From positions 4,827,001 through 4,891,000 of the forward strand of contig NZ_CP017147.1 in assembly GCF_001741865.1 (NCBI RefSeq): 64,000 nt of DNA, in the 5' to 3' direction. This stretch comes from Bosea vaviloviae (GTDB taxonomy: Bacteria > Pseudomonadota > Alphaproteobacteria > Rhizobiales > Beijerinckiaceae). Shown here one piece after another: positions 51,935 through 60,084 of the stretch. Position 1 is the first letter of the stretch. Every line of letters begins with the position of its first letter. Below the pieces are notes generated by a model. The model was given only the letters and a program-made list of their open reading frames with translations, had not been told where the DNA came from and did not search any database. The position numbers and the translations under genes were made by a program.

Positions 51935-52151
51935 TTCGACGGCAGGTTGGGATAGCGAAGACGATGCGCCGGATTGATCGTGGCGATCGTCCGCCTTGCT
52001 GAATCTTCGCAGGGGAGTTCACGTTCCCAAGCCTCGCGATAAGCGGCTTCGACGAAGAGACATCGCCGAGACGGCAAGCTTTTCGAGAGGCAGGTTTTCA
52101 GTTTCGATAGCTGCCTGCGATCGCTGCATGCCCTCTGCCGGAGGCGGGCCG

Positions 52152-52607
52152 TCACTTCTGCGCGTGCGCGATCAGATTGTTGCGGAGCTTGACGACTGCC
52201 TTCTGCGTCCCAGCAAACTCATCGGCATCCATGCCGGTCGCCTTGACCAGTGTCCTCTGCGCTCCTTTCTCGCGCAGGCGGCGCCCCTCCTCCGTCAGGC
52301 TGACGATGACCTGCCGCTCATCCTCGGGATCGCGTCGGCGGCGCAGATAGCCCAGTTCCTCGAGCTTCTTGAGCATCGGCGTCAGCGTGTTCGACTCGAG
52401 GAACAGCTTCTCGCCCAGGCTCTTGACCGTCTGGTTGTCCTCCTCCCACAGGGCCACGATCGCGATCCACTGGGTATAGGTGAGGCCCAGCGCCTCGAGG
52501 ATCGGCTTATAGGCCCGGCCATAGGCGAGATTGGCCGAATAGACCGCAAAGCACATGAAATCGGCGAGCTTCGCCGTTGCCAGGCCAGGGGCTTTCAATT
52601 TGGTCAT
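52152..52607 (-). CDS. ohrR: OhrR-type MarR regulator
   Basis: A 151-residue winged-helix repressor of the organic peroxide response. The redox-sensing cysteine is in FMCFAVYSANLAYGRAYKPI near residue 19, as in OhrR. The helix-turn-helix covers TVKSLGEKLFLESNTLTPML with the wing RRRRDPEDERQVIVSL. Only one cysteine is seen, so it is of the one-Cys class. It is divergent from ohr across 148 nt that contain two inverted-repeat sites. Confidence 0.93.
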   Translation of the reverse strand: MTKLKAPGLATAKLADFMCFAVYSANLAYGRAYKPILEALGLTYTQWIAIVALWEEDNQTVKSLGEKLFLESNTLTPMLKKLEELGYLRRRRDPEDERQVIVSLTEEGRRLREKGAQRTLVKATGMDADEFAGTQKAVVKLRNNLIAHAQK

Positions 52608-52650
52608 GGACGTCTCCCGCTTCAGCGTGGGCCGGATAAGGCCAATATAG

Positions 52651-52662
52651 ATCGCATGCGAT
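52651..52662. promoter_or_regulatory. Palindrome in ohrR/ohr intergenic region, site 1
   Basis: ATCGCATGCGAT is a perfect 12-bp palindrome, followed by TAAAT. It lies close to the ohrR start, and the related sequence GCATCCGATTAAA recurs at site 2. Probable OhrR binding site. Confidence 0.7.
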
Positions 52663-52711
52663 TAAATCGGAAGGGGTTGACAATCCCAGGTGCGCCGCCC
52701 ACTTACAGCGC

Positions 52712-52728
52712 ATCCGATTAAAGCGGAT
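52712..52728. promoter_or_regulatory. Inverted repeat in ohrR/ohr intergenic region, site 2
   Basis: ATCCG and CGGAT around ATTAAAG, 27 nt before the ohr start codon. CGATTAA-type core shared with site 1 (GCGATTAAAT against CCGATTAAAG). Likely second OhrR half of the operator region. Confidence 0.6.
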
Positions 52729-52755
52729 ACGATCAAAAATGGAAAGGACGCCGCC

Positions 52756-53166
52756 ATGACCACCAAGGTCCTCTATACCGGCAAGACCCACACCACCGGC
52801 GGGCGCGAAGGCGCCGCGCGCAGCTCTGACGGCCGTCTCGATATCGCCCTCTCCTCGCCCGGCTCATCGGGCGCCGGCACCAATCCCGAGCAGCTCTTCG
52901 CCGCCGGCTGGTCCGCCTGCTTCATCGGCGCGCTCGGCCTTGCCGCCGGCTCACGCAAGATCCGGCTTCCCGCCGACACGGCCGTCGATGCCGAGGTCGA
53001 TCTCGCCAATACCGACGGGGCCTACTTCCTGCGCGTCCGGCTCAATGTCAGCCTTCCCGGCATCGAGCCCGAGATTGCCCAGTCGCTGGTCGAAGCCGCG
53101 CACCAGACCTGCCCGTATTCCAAGGCCACGCACGGCAATATCGAGGTGGCGACGACCGTCCTCTGA
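52756..53166 (+). CDS. ohr: Organic hydroperoxide resistance protein Ohr
   Basis: A 136-residue thiol peroxidase of the Ohr/OsmC family that reduces organic hydroperoxides. Both redox cysteines are present: AAGWSACFIGALGLAAG (near residue 56) and AAHQTCPYSKATHGN (near 120), and the catalytic Arg is near residue 21. The start at 52756 is preceded by GGAAAGGA. Divergent from ohrR. Confidence 0.95.
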   Translation: MTTKVLYTGKTHTTGGREGAARSSDGRLDIALSSPGSSGAGTNPEQLFAAGWSACFIGALGLAAGSRKIRLPADTAVDAEVDLANTDGAYFLRVRLNVSLPGIEPEIAQSLVEAAHQTCPYSKATHGNIEVATTVL

Positions 53167-53295
53167 GCATTTGCACGGCTCCGGCGACCGCACGCCTATC
53201 GCGGCAAGGGTGAGGGCGGCCCGGCATTGGCTTCCAATTCCACGCCGACGCAAGCCTTGCACTGAGCAGATCTTGAACCGAGAAGGAGGGCACCG

Positions 53296-55053
53296 TTGTC
53301 CCTTTTCATCCTGGCCTATCTCGCGGGCGTGCTGACGATCCTCTCGCCCTGCATCCTCCCGGTCGTGCCGTTCATCCTGGCGCAGGCGAACCGGTCCCTC
53401 CATCGCCAGTCCTTCCTTCGCAACAGCTTGCCTATGCTGCTGGGGCTGGCTTTTGCATTCGCCGCGGTGGCGAGCCTCGCAGCGGTCGCCGGGGGCTGGG
53501 CTGTCCAGGCGAACCGCTTCGGGCGCGCCGTCGCATTGATCCTGCTCGCCGGCTTCGGTCTTAGCCTGATCTTTCCTTCGCTCGCCGCCCGGTTTGCCTC
53601 GCCGCTGGTGGGGGCTGGATCGCGGCTGGCGGCATGGACGGAAGAAGGACGGGCGCAGAGCGGACCGGCGGGCACGCTCTCCTCGGTCGTCCTCGGCGTG
53701 GCCACCGGACTGCTCTGGACGCCCTGCGCCGGCCCGGTGCTGGGGCTGATCCTCTCGGGCGCGGCGCTCAACGGGCCCGGTCCGCAGACCAGCGCGCTCC
53801 TGCTCGCCTACGGCCTCGGCGCGGCCAGCTCGCTGGCCGCCGCCATTCTCGCCGGGCGGCAACTCCTCGCCCGCCTGCGGCCTTCGCTGCCCTGGGTCGA
53901 GCGGGCACGCCGGCTCACTGGGGCCGCCGTCATCGGCAGCGTGGCGCTGCTCGGACTTGGCCTCGACACCAGCCTGCTGCAGCGCCTCTCCGCCGAGCAG
54001 ACCTCCAGGCTGGAGAACACGCTCATGACAAGCATCGCAAATCCCCTTGGCCGTTTCGGGCAATCGGCCGACGCCGCCGTCCCCGATACCTTGTCGGGTC
54101 CACTCGCTGCGCTACTCGACAGGCAGGGCTGGATCAATTCGCCGCCGCTTCGCGCCGAAGCGCTGCGCGGCAAGGTCGTCGTCGTCAGTTTCTGGACCTA
54201 TTCCTGCATCAACTGCCTGCGCGCGCTGCCGCATCTGAAGGCCTGGGCGGACAGGTACAAGGATCAAGGCCTCGTCGTCATCGGCGTCCACGCGCCGGAA
54301 TTCGCCTTCGAGAAAGATCCGGACAATGTGGCCCGGGGCAGCGCGGCGCTCGGCGTGCGTTATCCGGTCGTGCTCGACAATGAATTTCGCATCTGGCGGG
54401 CTTTCGGCAATGCCGGCTGGCCGGGCGTCCATATCGTCGGCGCTGACGGCCGCATCCGCCATCAGGCGACCGGCGAAGGCCGCTACGACCAGTCCGAGCA
54501 GGTCATCCGGCGCCTGCTGACCGAGGCGAACGCGATCGGCACCGCCGGTTCCAGCCAACCGGTCGAAGGCCGGGGCGCCCAGAAGCAAGCGGATTGGAGC
54601 AATCTCCGTTCGCCCGAAACCTATCTGGGCCATGACAAGGCGGAGCGCTTCGCCTCGCCCGGCTCGCTCACCCCGGACGAACCGCGCGAATACCGCCACC
54701 CTGCCGCGCTGCCGGCGAATGGCTGGAGCCTGTCGGGCAACTGGACGGTCGGTCCCGAATTCGCCGCGCTGAACCAGGCCGGAGGCGGGCTGCGCTATCG
54801 CGTCCATGCCCGCGACCTGCATCTCGTGCTGGTTCCGGGCTCGCCCGACCGCCCGGTCCGGTTTCGCGTCAGGATCGACGGCGCCGCGCCGGGAGCAAGC
54901 CACGGCTCGGACATCGACGAGCAGGGCTTGGGCACCGTCCGCGACGGGCGGCTCTACCAGCTCGTGCGCCAGGCCGGCCCGGTCACGGATCGGACCGTCG
55001 AGATCGAGTTCCTCGATCCGGGCGTGCGCGCCTACGCCTTCACCTTCGGCTGA
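53296..55053 (+). CDS. DipZ-type CcdA-thioredoxin fusion
   Basis: A 585-residue inner-membrane thiol-disulfide protein. The N-terminal ~240 residues form a CcdA-type core with the redox Cys motifs SPCILPVVPFILAQ and WTPCAGPVLGLI. A periplasmic thioredoxin-like domain has the active site WTYSCINCLRALPHLKAW near residue 302. The C-terminal ~150 residues are a beta-rich domain as in mycobacterial DipZ. It carries electrons from the cytoplasm to periplasmic thiol partners. The start codon is TTG with GAAGGAGGG at ideal spacing. Confidence 0.92.
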   Translation: MSLFILAYLAGVLTILSPCILPVVPFILAQANRSLHRQSFLRNSLPMLLGLAFAFAAVASLAAVAGGWAVQANRFGRAVALILLAGFGLSLIFPSLAARFASPLVGAGSRLAAWTEEGRAQSGPAGTLSSVVLGVATGLLWTPCAGPVLGLILSGAALNGPGPQTSALLLAYGLGAASSLAAAILAGRQLLARLRPSLPWVERARRLTGAAVIGSVALLGLGLDTSLLQRLSAEQTSRLENTLMTSIANPLGRFGQSADAAVPDTLSGPLAALLDRQGWINSPPLRAEALRGKVVVVSFWTYSCINCLRALPHLKAWADRYKDQGLVVIGVHAPEFAFEKDPDNVARGSAALGVRYPVVLDNEFRIWRAFGNAGWPGVHIVGADGRIRHQATGEGRYDQSEQVIRRLLTEANAIGTAGSSQPVEGRGAQKQADWSNLRSPETYLGHDKAERFASPGSLTPDEPREYRHPAALPANGWSLSGNWTVGPEFAALNQAGGGLRYRVHARDLHLVLVPGSPDRPVRFRVRIDGAAPGASHGSDIDEQGLGTVRDGRLYQLVRQAGPVTDRTVEIEFLDPGVRAYAFTFG

Positions 55054-55118
55054 GGCGAAGGCCCAGCGCCCCCTTCAAGACGCCCAACAATCCTCCAGAC
55101 ACTCCTCGGAGAACGACA

Positions 55119-56159
55119 ATGCAGCCTTCCCGCTCCCCCGAATCCGTCGACCAGAACCGCCGCTGCCTGCTGGCAGGCGCAACTGCTGCTCTTGCGGCCA
55201 CGCAGCTTGGCCCGATCGGCCCGGCCATCGCCCAGCCGACGGCAGCACCAGCCGGCGCCTCGGGCTTCCCCGCCCTCAAGCAGATCGAGGCCGGGGTCCT
55301 CACTATCGGCTATGTCGATGCCGGCCCGAGCGACGGCCCCGTCGTCATCCTGCTGCATGGCTGGCCCTACGACATCCACAGCTATGTCGATGTCCTGCCC
55401 TTGCTGACGGCCGGAGGCTACCGCGTGATCGTGCCGCATCTGCGTGGCTACGGGACGACCCGGTTCCTGTCGGATGCGACGCCGCGAAACGGACAACAAG
55501 CGGCGCTTGCAGTCGACGTGATCGCGCTGATGGACGCACTCAAGATCGAGAAGGCCGTTCTCGGCGGTTACGACTGGGGGGCGCGGACCGTCAACATCGT
55601 CGCGGCGCTCTGGCCGCAACGCGTCAAGGCCATGGTCTCGGTCAGCGGCTATCTGATCGGCAGCCAGAGCGCGAACCGGATGCCGCTGCCGCCGAAAGCC
55701 GAGCAGGACTGGTGGTACCAGTATTATTTTGCGACCGAGCGCGGCCGGCTCGGCTATCAGCAGAACACGCATGATTTCGCGCGGCTGATCTGGCAGACCG
55801 CATCGCCGCGCTGGGCCTTCGACGACGCCACCTTCGCGCGCAGCGCGGCCTCTCTCGACAATCCCGATCACGTCGCCATCACCATCCACAACTACCGCTG
55901 GCGGCTTGGTCTGGCGGAGGGCGAGGCCCGCTATGACGATCTGGAGCAGCGCCTCGCCCAGGCTCCCTCGATCGCCGTGCCGACCATCACGCTGGAAGGC
56001 GACGCCAACGGTGCACCGCACCCGGACCCGGCAGCCTATGCCAGGAAGTTCTCGGGCTGGTATCAGCACAGGCCCCTCTCCGGCGGGATCGGGCACAACC
56101 CTCCGCAGGAGGCGCCCGCAGCATTCGCTGAAGCGATCATCGCGGTCGATCGCGCTTGA
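55119..56159 (+). CDS. Exported alpha/beta hydrolase with Asp nucleophile (epoxide hydrolase/dehalogenase-like)
   Basis: A 346-residue hydrolase. The leader DQNRRCLLAGATAALAATQL has a twin-arginine-like NRRCLLAG and a hydrophobic run, cleavage likely after AIAQ. The oxyanion motif is LLHGWPYDIH, and the nucleophile elbow reads GGYDWGAR, so the nucleophile is Asp rather than Ser. The base His is in GGIGHNPPQEAP. This combination is that of epoxide hydrolases and haloalkane dehalogenases. It lies 66 nt after dipZ on the same strand. Confidence 0.88.
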   Translation: MQPSRSPESVDQNRRCLLAGATAALAATQLGPIGPAIAQPTAAPAGASGFPALKQIEAGVLTIGYVDAGPSDGPVVILLHGWPYDIHSYVDVLPLLTAGGYRVIVPHLRGYGTTRFLSDATPRNGQQAALAVDVIALMDALKIEKAVLGGYDWGARTVNIVAALWPQRVKAMVSVSGYLIGSQSANRMPLPPKAEQDWWYQYYFATERGRLGYQQNTHDFARLIWQTASPRWAFDDATFARSAASLDNPDHVAITIHNYRWRLGLAEGEARYDDLEQRLAQAPSIAVPTITLEGDANGAPHPDPAAYARKFSGWYQHRPLSGGIGHNPPQEAPAAFAEAIIAVDRA

Positions 56160-56366
56160 ACCTGATCGGGGACTGACCGAGTTTGAGCGCATCGCCATCG
56201 CGGCAGCTTCCTGACCGATCAGATATCGGAGCAGATCGGCACCTTCGCACGAAGCGTCATGGAACCCCTCGAAGAGTCCTGGAACTCTTCGAAACGCAGT
56301 GTGGAATTCGTGGTAACCTGTTGCGATCGTGGCGACGCGAGCCACTCGCGATTATGGGAGGCGTCG

Positions 56367-56726
56367 TTGCAAGGACAATTCGCGGCGGCGCTGCTGATGC
56401 TGGCCTTGGTCGCTGCCTTGCCGGTGTCTGCCCAGGCGCGGCCGGAGGCGGGCTCGCCCCGGGCTCTCTACCAGATCGGGGCGGCCAGCGAGGCGGCGGC
56501 GCGCTGCCGCGGTCTCGCGCTCGTCGACACGGGGTCGCAGGCGCAAGCCTTTCCCGACGGCAAGGCCCATCCCGAAACCAAGGCCGGGGGCATCTCGTCA
56601 CGGGCGACGACGATGGGCGGCGCGGACTTCGCCAAGGAGTTCTCCGCGGCTTACGCCAAGGGCCTGGAACAACAGGTCTGCGACAGATATCTGCGCCGCT
56701 ACCCTTGGCTGCTGACACGTCGCTGA
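56367..56726 (+). CDS. Small hypothetical periplasmic protein (TTG start)
   Basis: A 119-residue protein with a signal peptide (QGQFAAALLMLALVAALPVS then AQA) and a mature part with two cysteines (AARCRGLAL and QQVCDRYLRRYPW). The start is TTG at 56367, with GGGAGG 8 nt upstream; longer ATG-initiated frames from 56259 lack a leader. Its last 28 nt overlap the convergent DUF2955 gene. No family recognised. Confidence 0.6.
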   Translation: MQGQFAAALLMLALVAALPVSAQARPEAGSPRALYQIGAASEAAARCRGLALVDTGSQAQAFPDGKAHPETKAGGISSRATTMGGADFAKEFSAAYAKGLEQQVCDRYLRRYPWLLTRR

Positions 56727-57745
56727 ACCGGCGCGCGAGACCATAACAGCGCTGTCGCGCAGAGCGCGTAGGCGATCGCCAGCAGCACGTAGAAGACCCG
56801 TGTCGAGAACGACTCCGGCGTCGATGTCGGCAGCGGCGACAGGCCCGTTCCCAGCAGGATCAGGAATGTGGTGAGCGCACCGCCATAGACTTTGCCCAGC
56901 GGCGAGGCCATCGCGGCCCGGCCTCCCAGGATGAGGCCGACCAGCAGCGTGGTGAAGAACAACAGGACCAGCGAGGGGCGGATTTCTAGGAACGTGAACG
57001 CCAGCGAAGCGAGCACCCCACCGAGCAGATTAACCGCGACGAGGCCCAGCGCCGCGCGCGCGCCGCCGGCGAGATCGAGCTGAAGCAGCAGGGAAGAGAC
57101 GGTGATCGGGATGACGATCGCAGAGGAGAAGGCGCTGTTGGTCAGGCACAGGGTCACCGAACCCAGCAGGATGGCCGTGTTGGCCAAGGCACGGGCGGTC
57201 GGGTTGCTCAGCGCGACGGCCTGTGGAGGCAATTTATCGGCGGCCCCGGCGGGCTCCGGCACAGCGGCATGGGCGAGCCAGGACAGCACCACGCCGCCTA
57301 CGCTGCCCTGGAACAGGATCATGATCATGCTCTGGTCGAGGTCGCCATGGAGCAGGTCGAGCAACGGCACCATGACCGAGATAACCAAGGACAGGAAGAT
57401 CGCCGGCCCGCCTTTACCTTGCGCCTGGAGAAAGAAGCACAGGAAGAAGAACAGCCCCAGCAGGATAAGCATCTGTACCGGCCGGCCGCCAAATATACCG
57501 ACCATGACGATGAAAAACTGTCCGGCCAGCAGGATCAGCCCGACAGTCCCCATCGCCTTCGCCAGCGGCAGCGGCCTGGCGCCGCCGAGCAGGAACTGCG
57601 CGGCGAAAAGCGGCCCCAGAAAGGGAATGACCGCACCGCTGCCGATGCCGAAGCTCAGTCCAATCGCGACCGCCAGCGCGACCCGCAGCCCCATGCGCCG
57701 CTGACGGGCGATCTCCAGGCTTCGCGGGGATGCCTCAGCTGGCAT
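56699..57745 (-). CDS. DUF2955 family membrane protein (FUSC-like efflux component)
   Basis: A 348-residue protein with about ten membrane helices in two sets (LRVALAVAIGLSFGIGSGAV; LILLGLFFFLCFFLQAQGKG; NTAILLGSVTLCLTNSAFSS; LVLLFFTTLLVGLILGGRAA). The arrangement resembles DUF2955/FUSC aromatic-acid exporters, but without the long cytoplasmic domain of AaeB. It overlaps its HlyD partner by 11 nt (57735-57745), so the two are co-expressed. No TolC-type outer-membrane gene is adjacent. Confidence 0.87.
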   Translation of the reverse strand: MPAEASPRSLEIARQRRMGLRVALAVAIGLSFGIGSGAVIPFLGPLFAAQFLLGGARPLPLAKAMGTVGLILLAGQFFIVMVGIFGGRPVQMLILLGLFFFLCFFLQAQGKGGPAIFLSLVISVMVPLLDLLHGDLDQSMIMILFQGSVGGVVLSWLAHAAVPEPAGAADKLPPQAVALSNPTARALANTAILLGSVTLCLTNSAFSSAIVIPITVSSLLLQLDLAGGARAALGLVAVNLLGGVLASLAFTFLEIRPSLVLLFFTTLLVGLILGGRAAMASPLGKVYGGALTTFLILLGTGLSPLPTSTPESFSTRVFYVLLAIAYALCATALLWSRAPVQRRVSSQG

Positions 57746-58859
57746 AGGTCAGGACCGAGAGAATCCGGATCCACGCGGCGCCTAGCGCATTGGCGACGGG
57801 ATTTTGGCCGGTATACACGACCACATTGACCTGGGAGCCGAACCGCACCCGGTTTGGCAGCTCGCCATCGAAGATCAGGCGCACCGGGAAGCGCTGCGGG
57901 TCGCGGATCCAGCCGCTGCTGTTGCGGATGGTGGGCAGGCCCGTGCTGGGATCGACGCTGTTTTGCGAGACACCCCAGCCGATGCTCTCCACCTTCGCCT
58001 TGAAGATGCTGCCGGGCAGCGCGTCGATCACGATCTCGGCGCTGTCGGCCTGCGACATGTGCTCCAGGCTGTTTTCCTTGAAGTTCGCCGAAATCCAGAT
58101 CGAGCTCGCATCGATGAAGCTCAGCGCGGCCTGACCGGCGCCGATGAACTGGCCGGTGGCGAGCTGGAGGTTGGAGACCACGCCGGCGGCGGGTGCCACG
58201 ACCGAGGTGTGAAGCAGGTTGAGGCGGGCCCGCTCGAGTTGCGCCAGAGCGCCCCTCAATTGCGGGTTGTCGGCGCCTGCCGGTCCGAGCTCCTCGCGGG
58301 CTTTCGCCAGATCGGCCTGCGCGCCATCGACCGCCGCCCGTGCCCCCTCCAGAGCCGCGCGCGCCTCGTCGCCCTTGGCCTTCGCGGTGATGCCGCGCTG
58401 CACCAGTTCAAGCGTGCGCTGCGTCTGGGACTGCACATTCTCGAAATCGGCCCCCGCCTTGACCAGCTTCGCCTGGGCCGCCTCCACCGCCGCCGTCGAT
58501 GCGCCCAGCGTCTGGCCGATGCGCTCGACCTGCGCCTGCGCCTCCGTCACCGCAATCTCGAAAGGCCTGGCATCGATCCGGAACAGGAGCTGTCCCGCCG
58601 CGACGCGCGCATTGTCGACGACACCGACCTCGACGACGCGGCCGGAGACATCGGGCGCCATCCGCACCACATAGGCCTGAACCACCGCCTGGGCGGAGGA
58701 CGGCGTCAGGCGCTCCATGGCGATCGACAGTGCAAACAGCACAGCGACCACCACCACGACCACCAGCGCCGTCTTGCGCAGCGGATTGGCTTCGGCATCG
58801 CGTGTCGCGGGCAGCGGCTCAGTCGCCTCTGCCGGAACACCGGGCGCGTCTGTGCTCAT
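57735..58859 (-). CDS. HlyD/EmrA-type periplasmic adaptor
   Basis: A 374-residue membrane-fusion protein with one N-terminal helix (TALVVVVVVAVLFALSIAME), a biotinyl-lipoyl-like half (DVSGRVVEVGVVDNARVAAG), an alpha hairpin (about residues 105-215), and a beta-barrel part (SIWISANFKENSLEHMSQAD). It should link the DUF2955 inner-membrane component to an outer-membrane channel. First gene of a two-gene operon with DUF2955. Confidence 0.93.
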   Translation of the reverse strand: MSTDAPGVPAEATEPLPATRDAEANPLRKTALVVVVVVAVLFALSIAMERLTPSSAQAVVQAYVVRMAPDVSGRVVEVGVVDNARVAAGQLLFRIDARPFEIAVTEAQAQVERIGQTLGASTAAVEAAQAKLVKAGADFENVQSQTQRTLELVQRGITAKAKGDEARAALEGARAAVDGAQADLAKAREELGPAGADNPQLRGALAQLERARLNLLHTSVVAPAAGVVSNLQLATGQFIGAGQAALSFIDASSIWISANFKENSLEHMSQADSAEIVIDALPGSIFKAKVESIGWGVSQNSVDPSTGLPTIRNSSGWIRDPQRFPVRLIFDGELPNRVRFGSQVNVVVYTGQNPVANALGAAWIRILSVLTYAS

Positions 58860-58878
58860 CGGACTCCCTTTCGGCCGT

Positions 58879-58998
58879 TAGAGCTATGTCCGATCCAGTT
58901 TGGTCGGAAACCGCTCCAGATCATTGTTTCAGTAGGTTTTCTTCACGCAAAACCGATAGCCATTCCGCTCGAAAGCGCTTTCGCAGATTGAACGCTCT
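58879..58998. repeat. Imperfect palindromic intergenic element (AGAGC ... GCTCT)
   Basis: AGAGCTATGTCCGATCC at the left and GAACGCTCTAG at the right, with TTTTCTTCACGCAAAACCGA and CGCTCGAAAGCGCTTTCG inside. It resembles a common element of the order with GAAACCGCTCC and ACGCGAACCGG words. Only one copy is in this window. Confidence 0.6.
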
Positions 58999-59521
58999 AG
59001 CTGCCTGCGCCGCTGTCGACGACCGTGGTCGTGCGCACGAACAAGGCGCGAATCTTGTTCCAGAAATCGCCTCCCAGAACGAAGAAGCTGGCGATCAGCA
59101 TGAGGTCACCGAGCGCCTGGAGTTGCCAGATATTCGGCCTCAGTCCCGGAAAGAACTGGTCGACATAAGGTTCGAGCATCGCCGTGACGAGCGGCAGGCA
59201 GAACATCACCAATCCGATGACATGGCGTGCCGGGCCAATCGGGCCGCTCGGCGCCAAACCCTTGGCATAGCCGAAGACCAACCCCTTGAGCTGCTGGAAG
59301 CCGGCCTTGCCCATCACCGCGATGCAAGTCAGGAGCAGGACCTTGTTGGCGACGAAGATCGCACCCGTCATCGCTGCGATGCGTGGTCCTGCAACGCCCA
59401 TTGAGGCAGCAAGCGGAATGAGCAGCCACAATGCGAAGGCGAAGATGAAGATGAAGATTCCCAGCTTGAAGCGCCAGCCGCTCGAAGGGGTCGCTGATAC
59501 GTCCGTCGTCATGTTGGTCAT
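58997..59521 (-). CDS. Four-helix membrane protein (transporter-suffix-like)
   Basis: A 174-residue protein with four expected membrane helices (FKLGIFIFIFAFALWLLIPL; GAIFVANKVLLLTCIAVMG; HVIGLVMFCLPLVTAMLEPY; ALGDLMLIASFFVLGGDFWN) and the sequence FWNKIRALFVR at the end. It resembles proteins annotated as transporter suffix domain-containing. The start at 59521 (MTNMTTDVSATPSSGW) is chosen; one seven codons upstream is possible. Function unknown. Confidence 0.75.
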   Translation of the reverse strand: MTNMTTDVSATPSSGWRFKLGIFIFIFAFALWLLIPLAASMGVAGPRIAAMTGAIFVANKVLLLTCIAVMGKAGFQQLKGLVFGYAKGLAPSGPIGPARHVIGLVMFCLPLVTAMLEPYVDQFFPGLRPNIWQLQALGDLMLIASFFVLGGDFWNKIRALFVRTTTVVDSGAGS

Positions 59522-59602
59522 GTCGAAAACTCCCCGAGTCAAAGAAGCAGCGACACCGAAGACGGGGCCCTGTCAGGCGCCCCGCTTCAGCGGCCCATGA
59601 AC

Positions 59603-60046
59603 CTATTGCTTGAAGCCGATTACGACGCCGTCCGCGCCAAGTGAGATCTGGAGGCCTCGCCGCTGGGTGTTGAGGCGCAGGGTCACCCCCTTGGCATTGC
59701 GCAGCCAGAGCCTGCCGCGTCCCTCGTCACCGATCGCCCAGCCTTCGCGAAGCTGGACATAGGGACCGACGAAATCATCGACGCGCTGCAAACCATAGAC
59801 CGGCCCGCGGGCAAGCAGACGCGATGCGCCGATACCGCCGACACCCAGGCCCGCCACGGTGATGTCGTAGGAGCGCCCGCCGAATTTGAGAACACCGCCG
59901 CCGATCGCGCCCGAGCCGATGAAGGCGACCTGGAGCTGGCGGATGCTGACGGAGCCGGTCGCCGGCCCGAGATTGCGCTGCTGGGCTCCCGCCGTGCCAC
60001 TCCAGACGAAGCAGCCGAGCGCGATGGGTAGCACGAATTTTATCAT
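59603..60046 (-). CDS. Small secreted protein of unknown family
   Basis: A 147-residue protein with a signal peptide (FVLPIALGCFVWSGTAGAQQ) and a Gly-rich beta-type mature part (FIGSGAIGGGVLKFGGRSYD, VAGLGVGGIGASRLLARGPV, GLQISLGADGVVIGF). Repeated glycine pairs recall the EipA/YSC84-type folds, but I cannot place it in either. It lies 38 nt downstream of the hydrolase gene and may share its transcript. Confidence 0.75.
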   Translation of the reverse strand: MIKFVLPIALGCFVWSGTAGAQQRNLGPATGSVSIRQLQVAFIGSGAIGGGVLKFGGRSYDITVAGLGVGGIGASRLLARGPVYGLQRVDDFVGPYVQLREGWAIGDEGRGRLWLRNAKGVTLRLNTQRRGLQISLGADGVVIGFKQ

Positions 60047-60084
60047 GGTCTTCTCCTCCCGTGATGCTTCGTTCGAAGCGGTCT

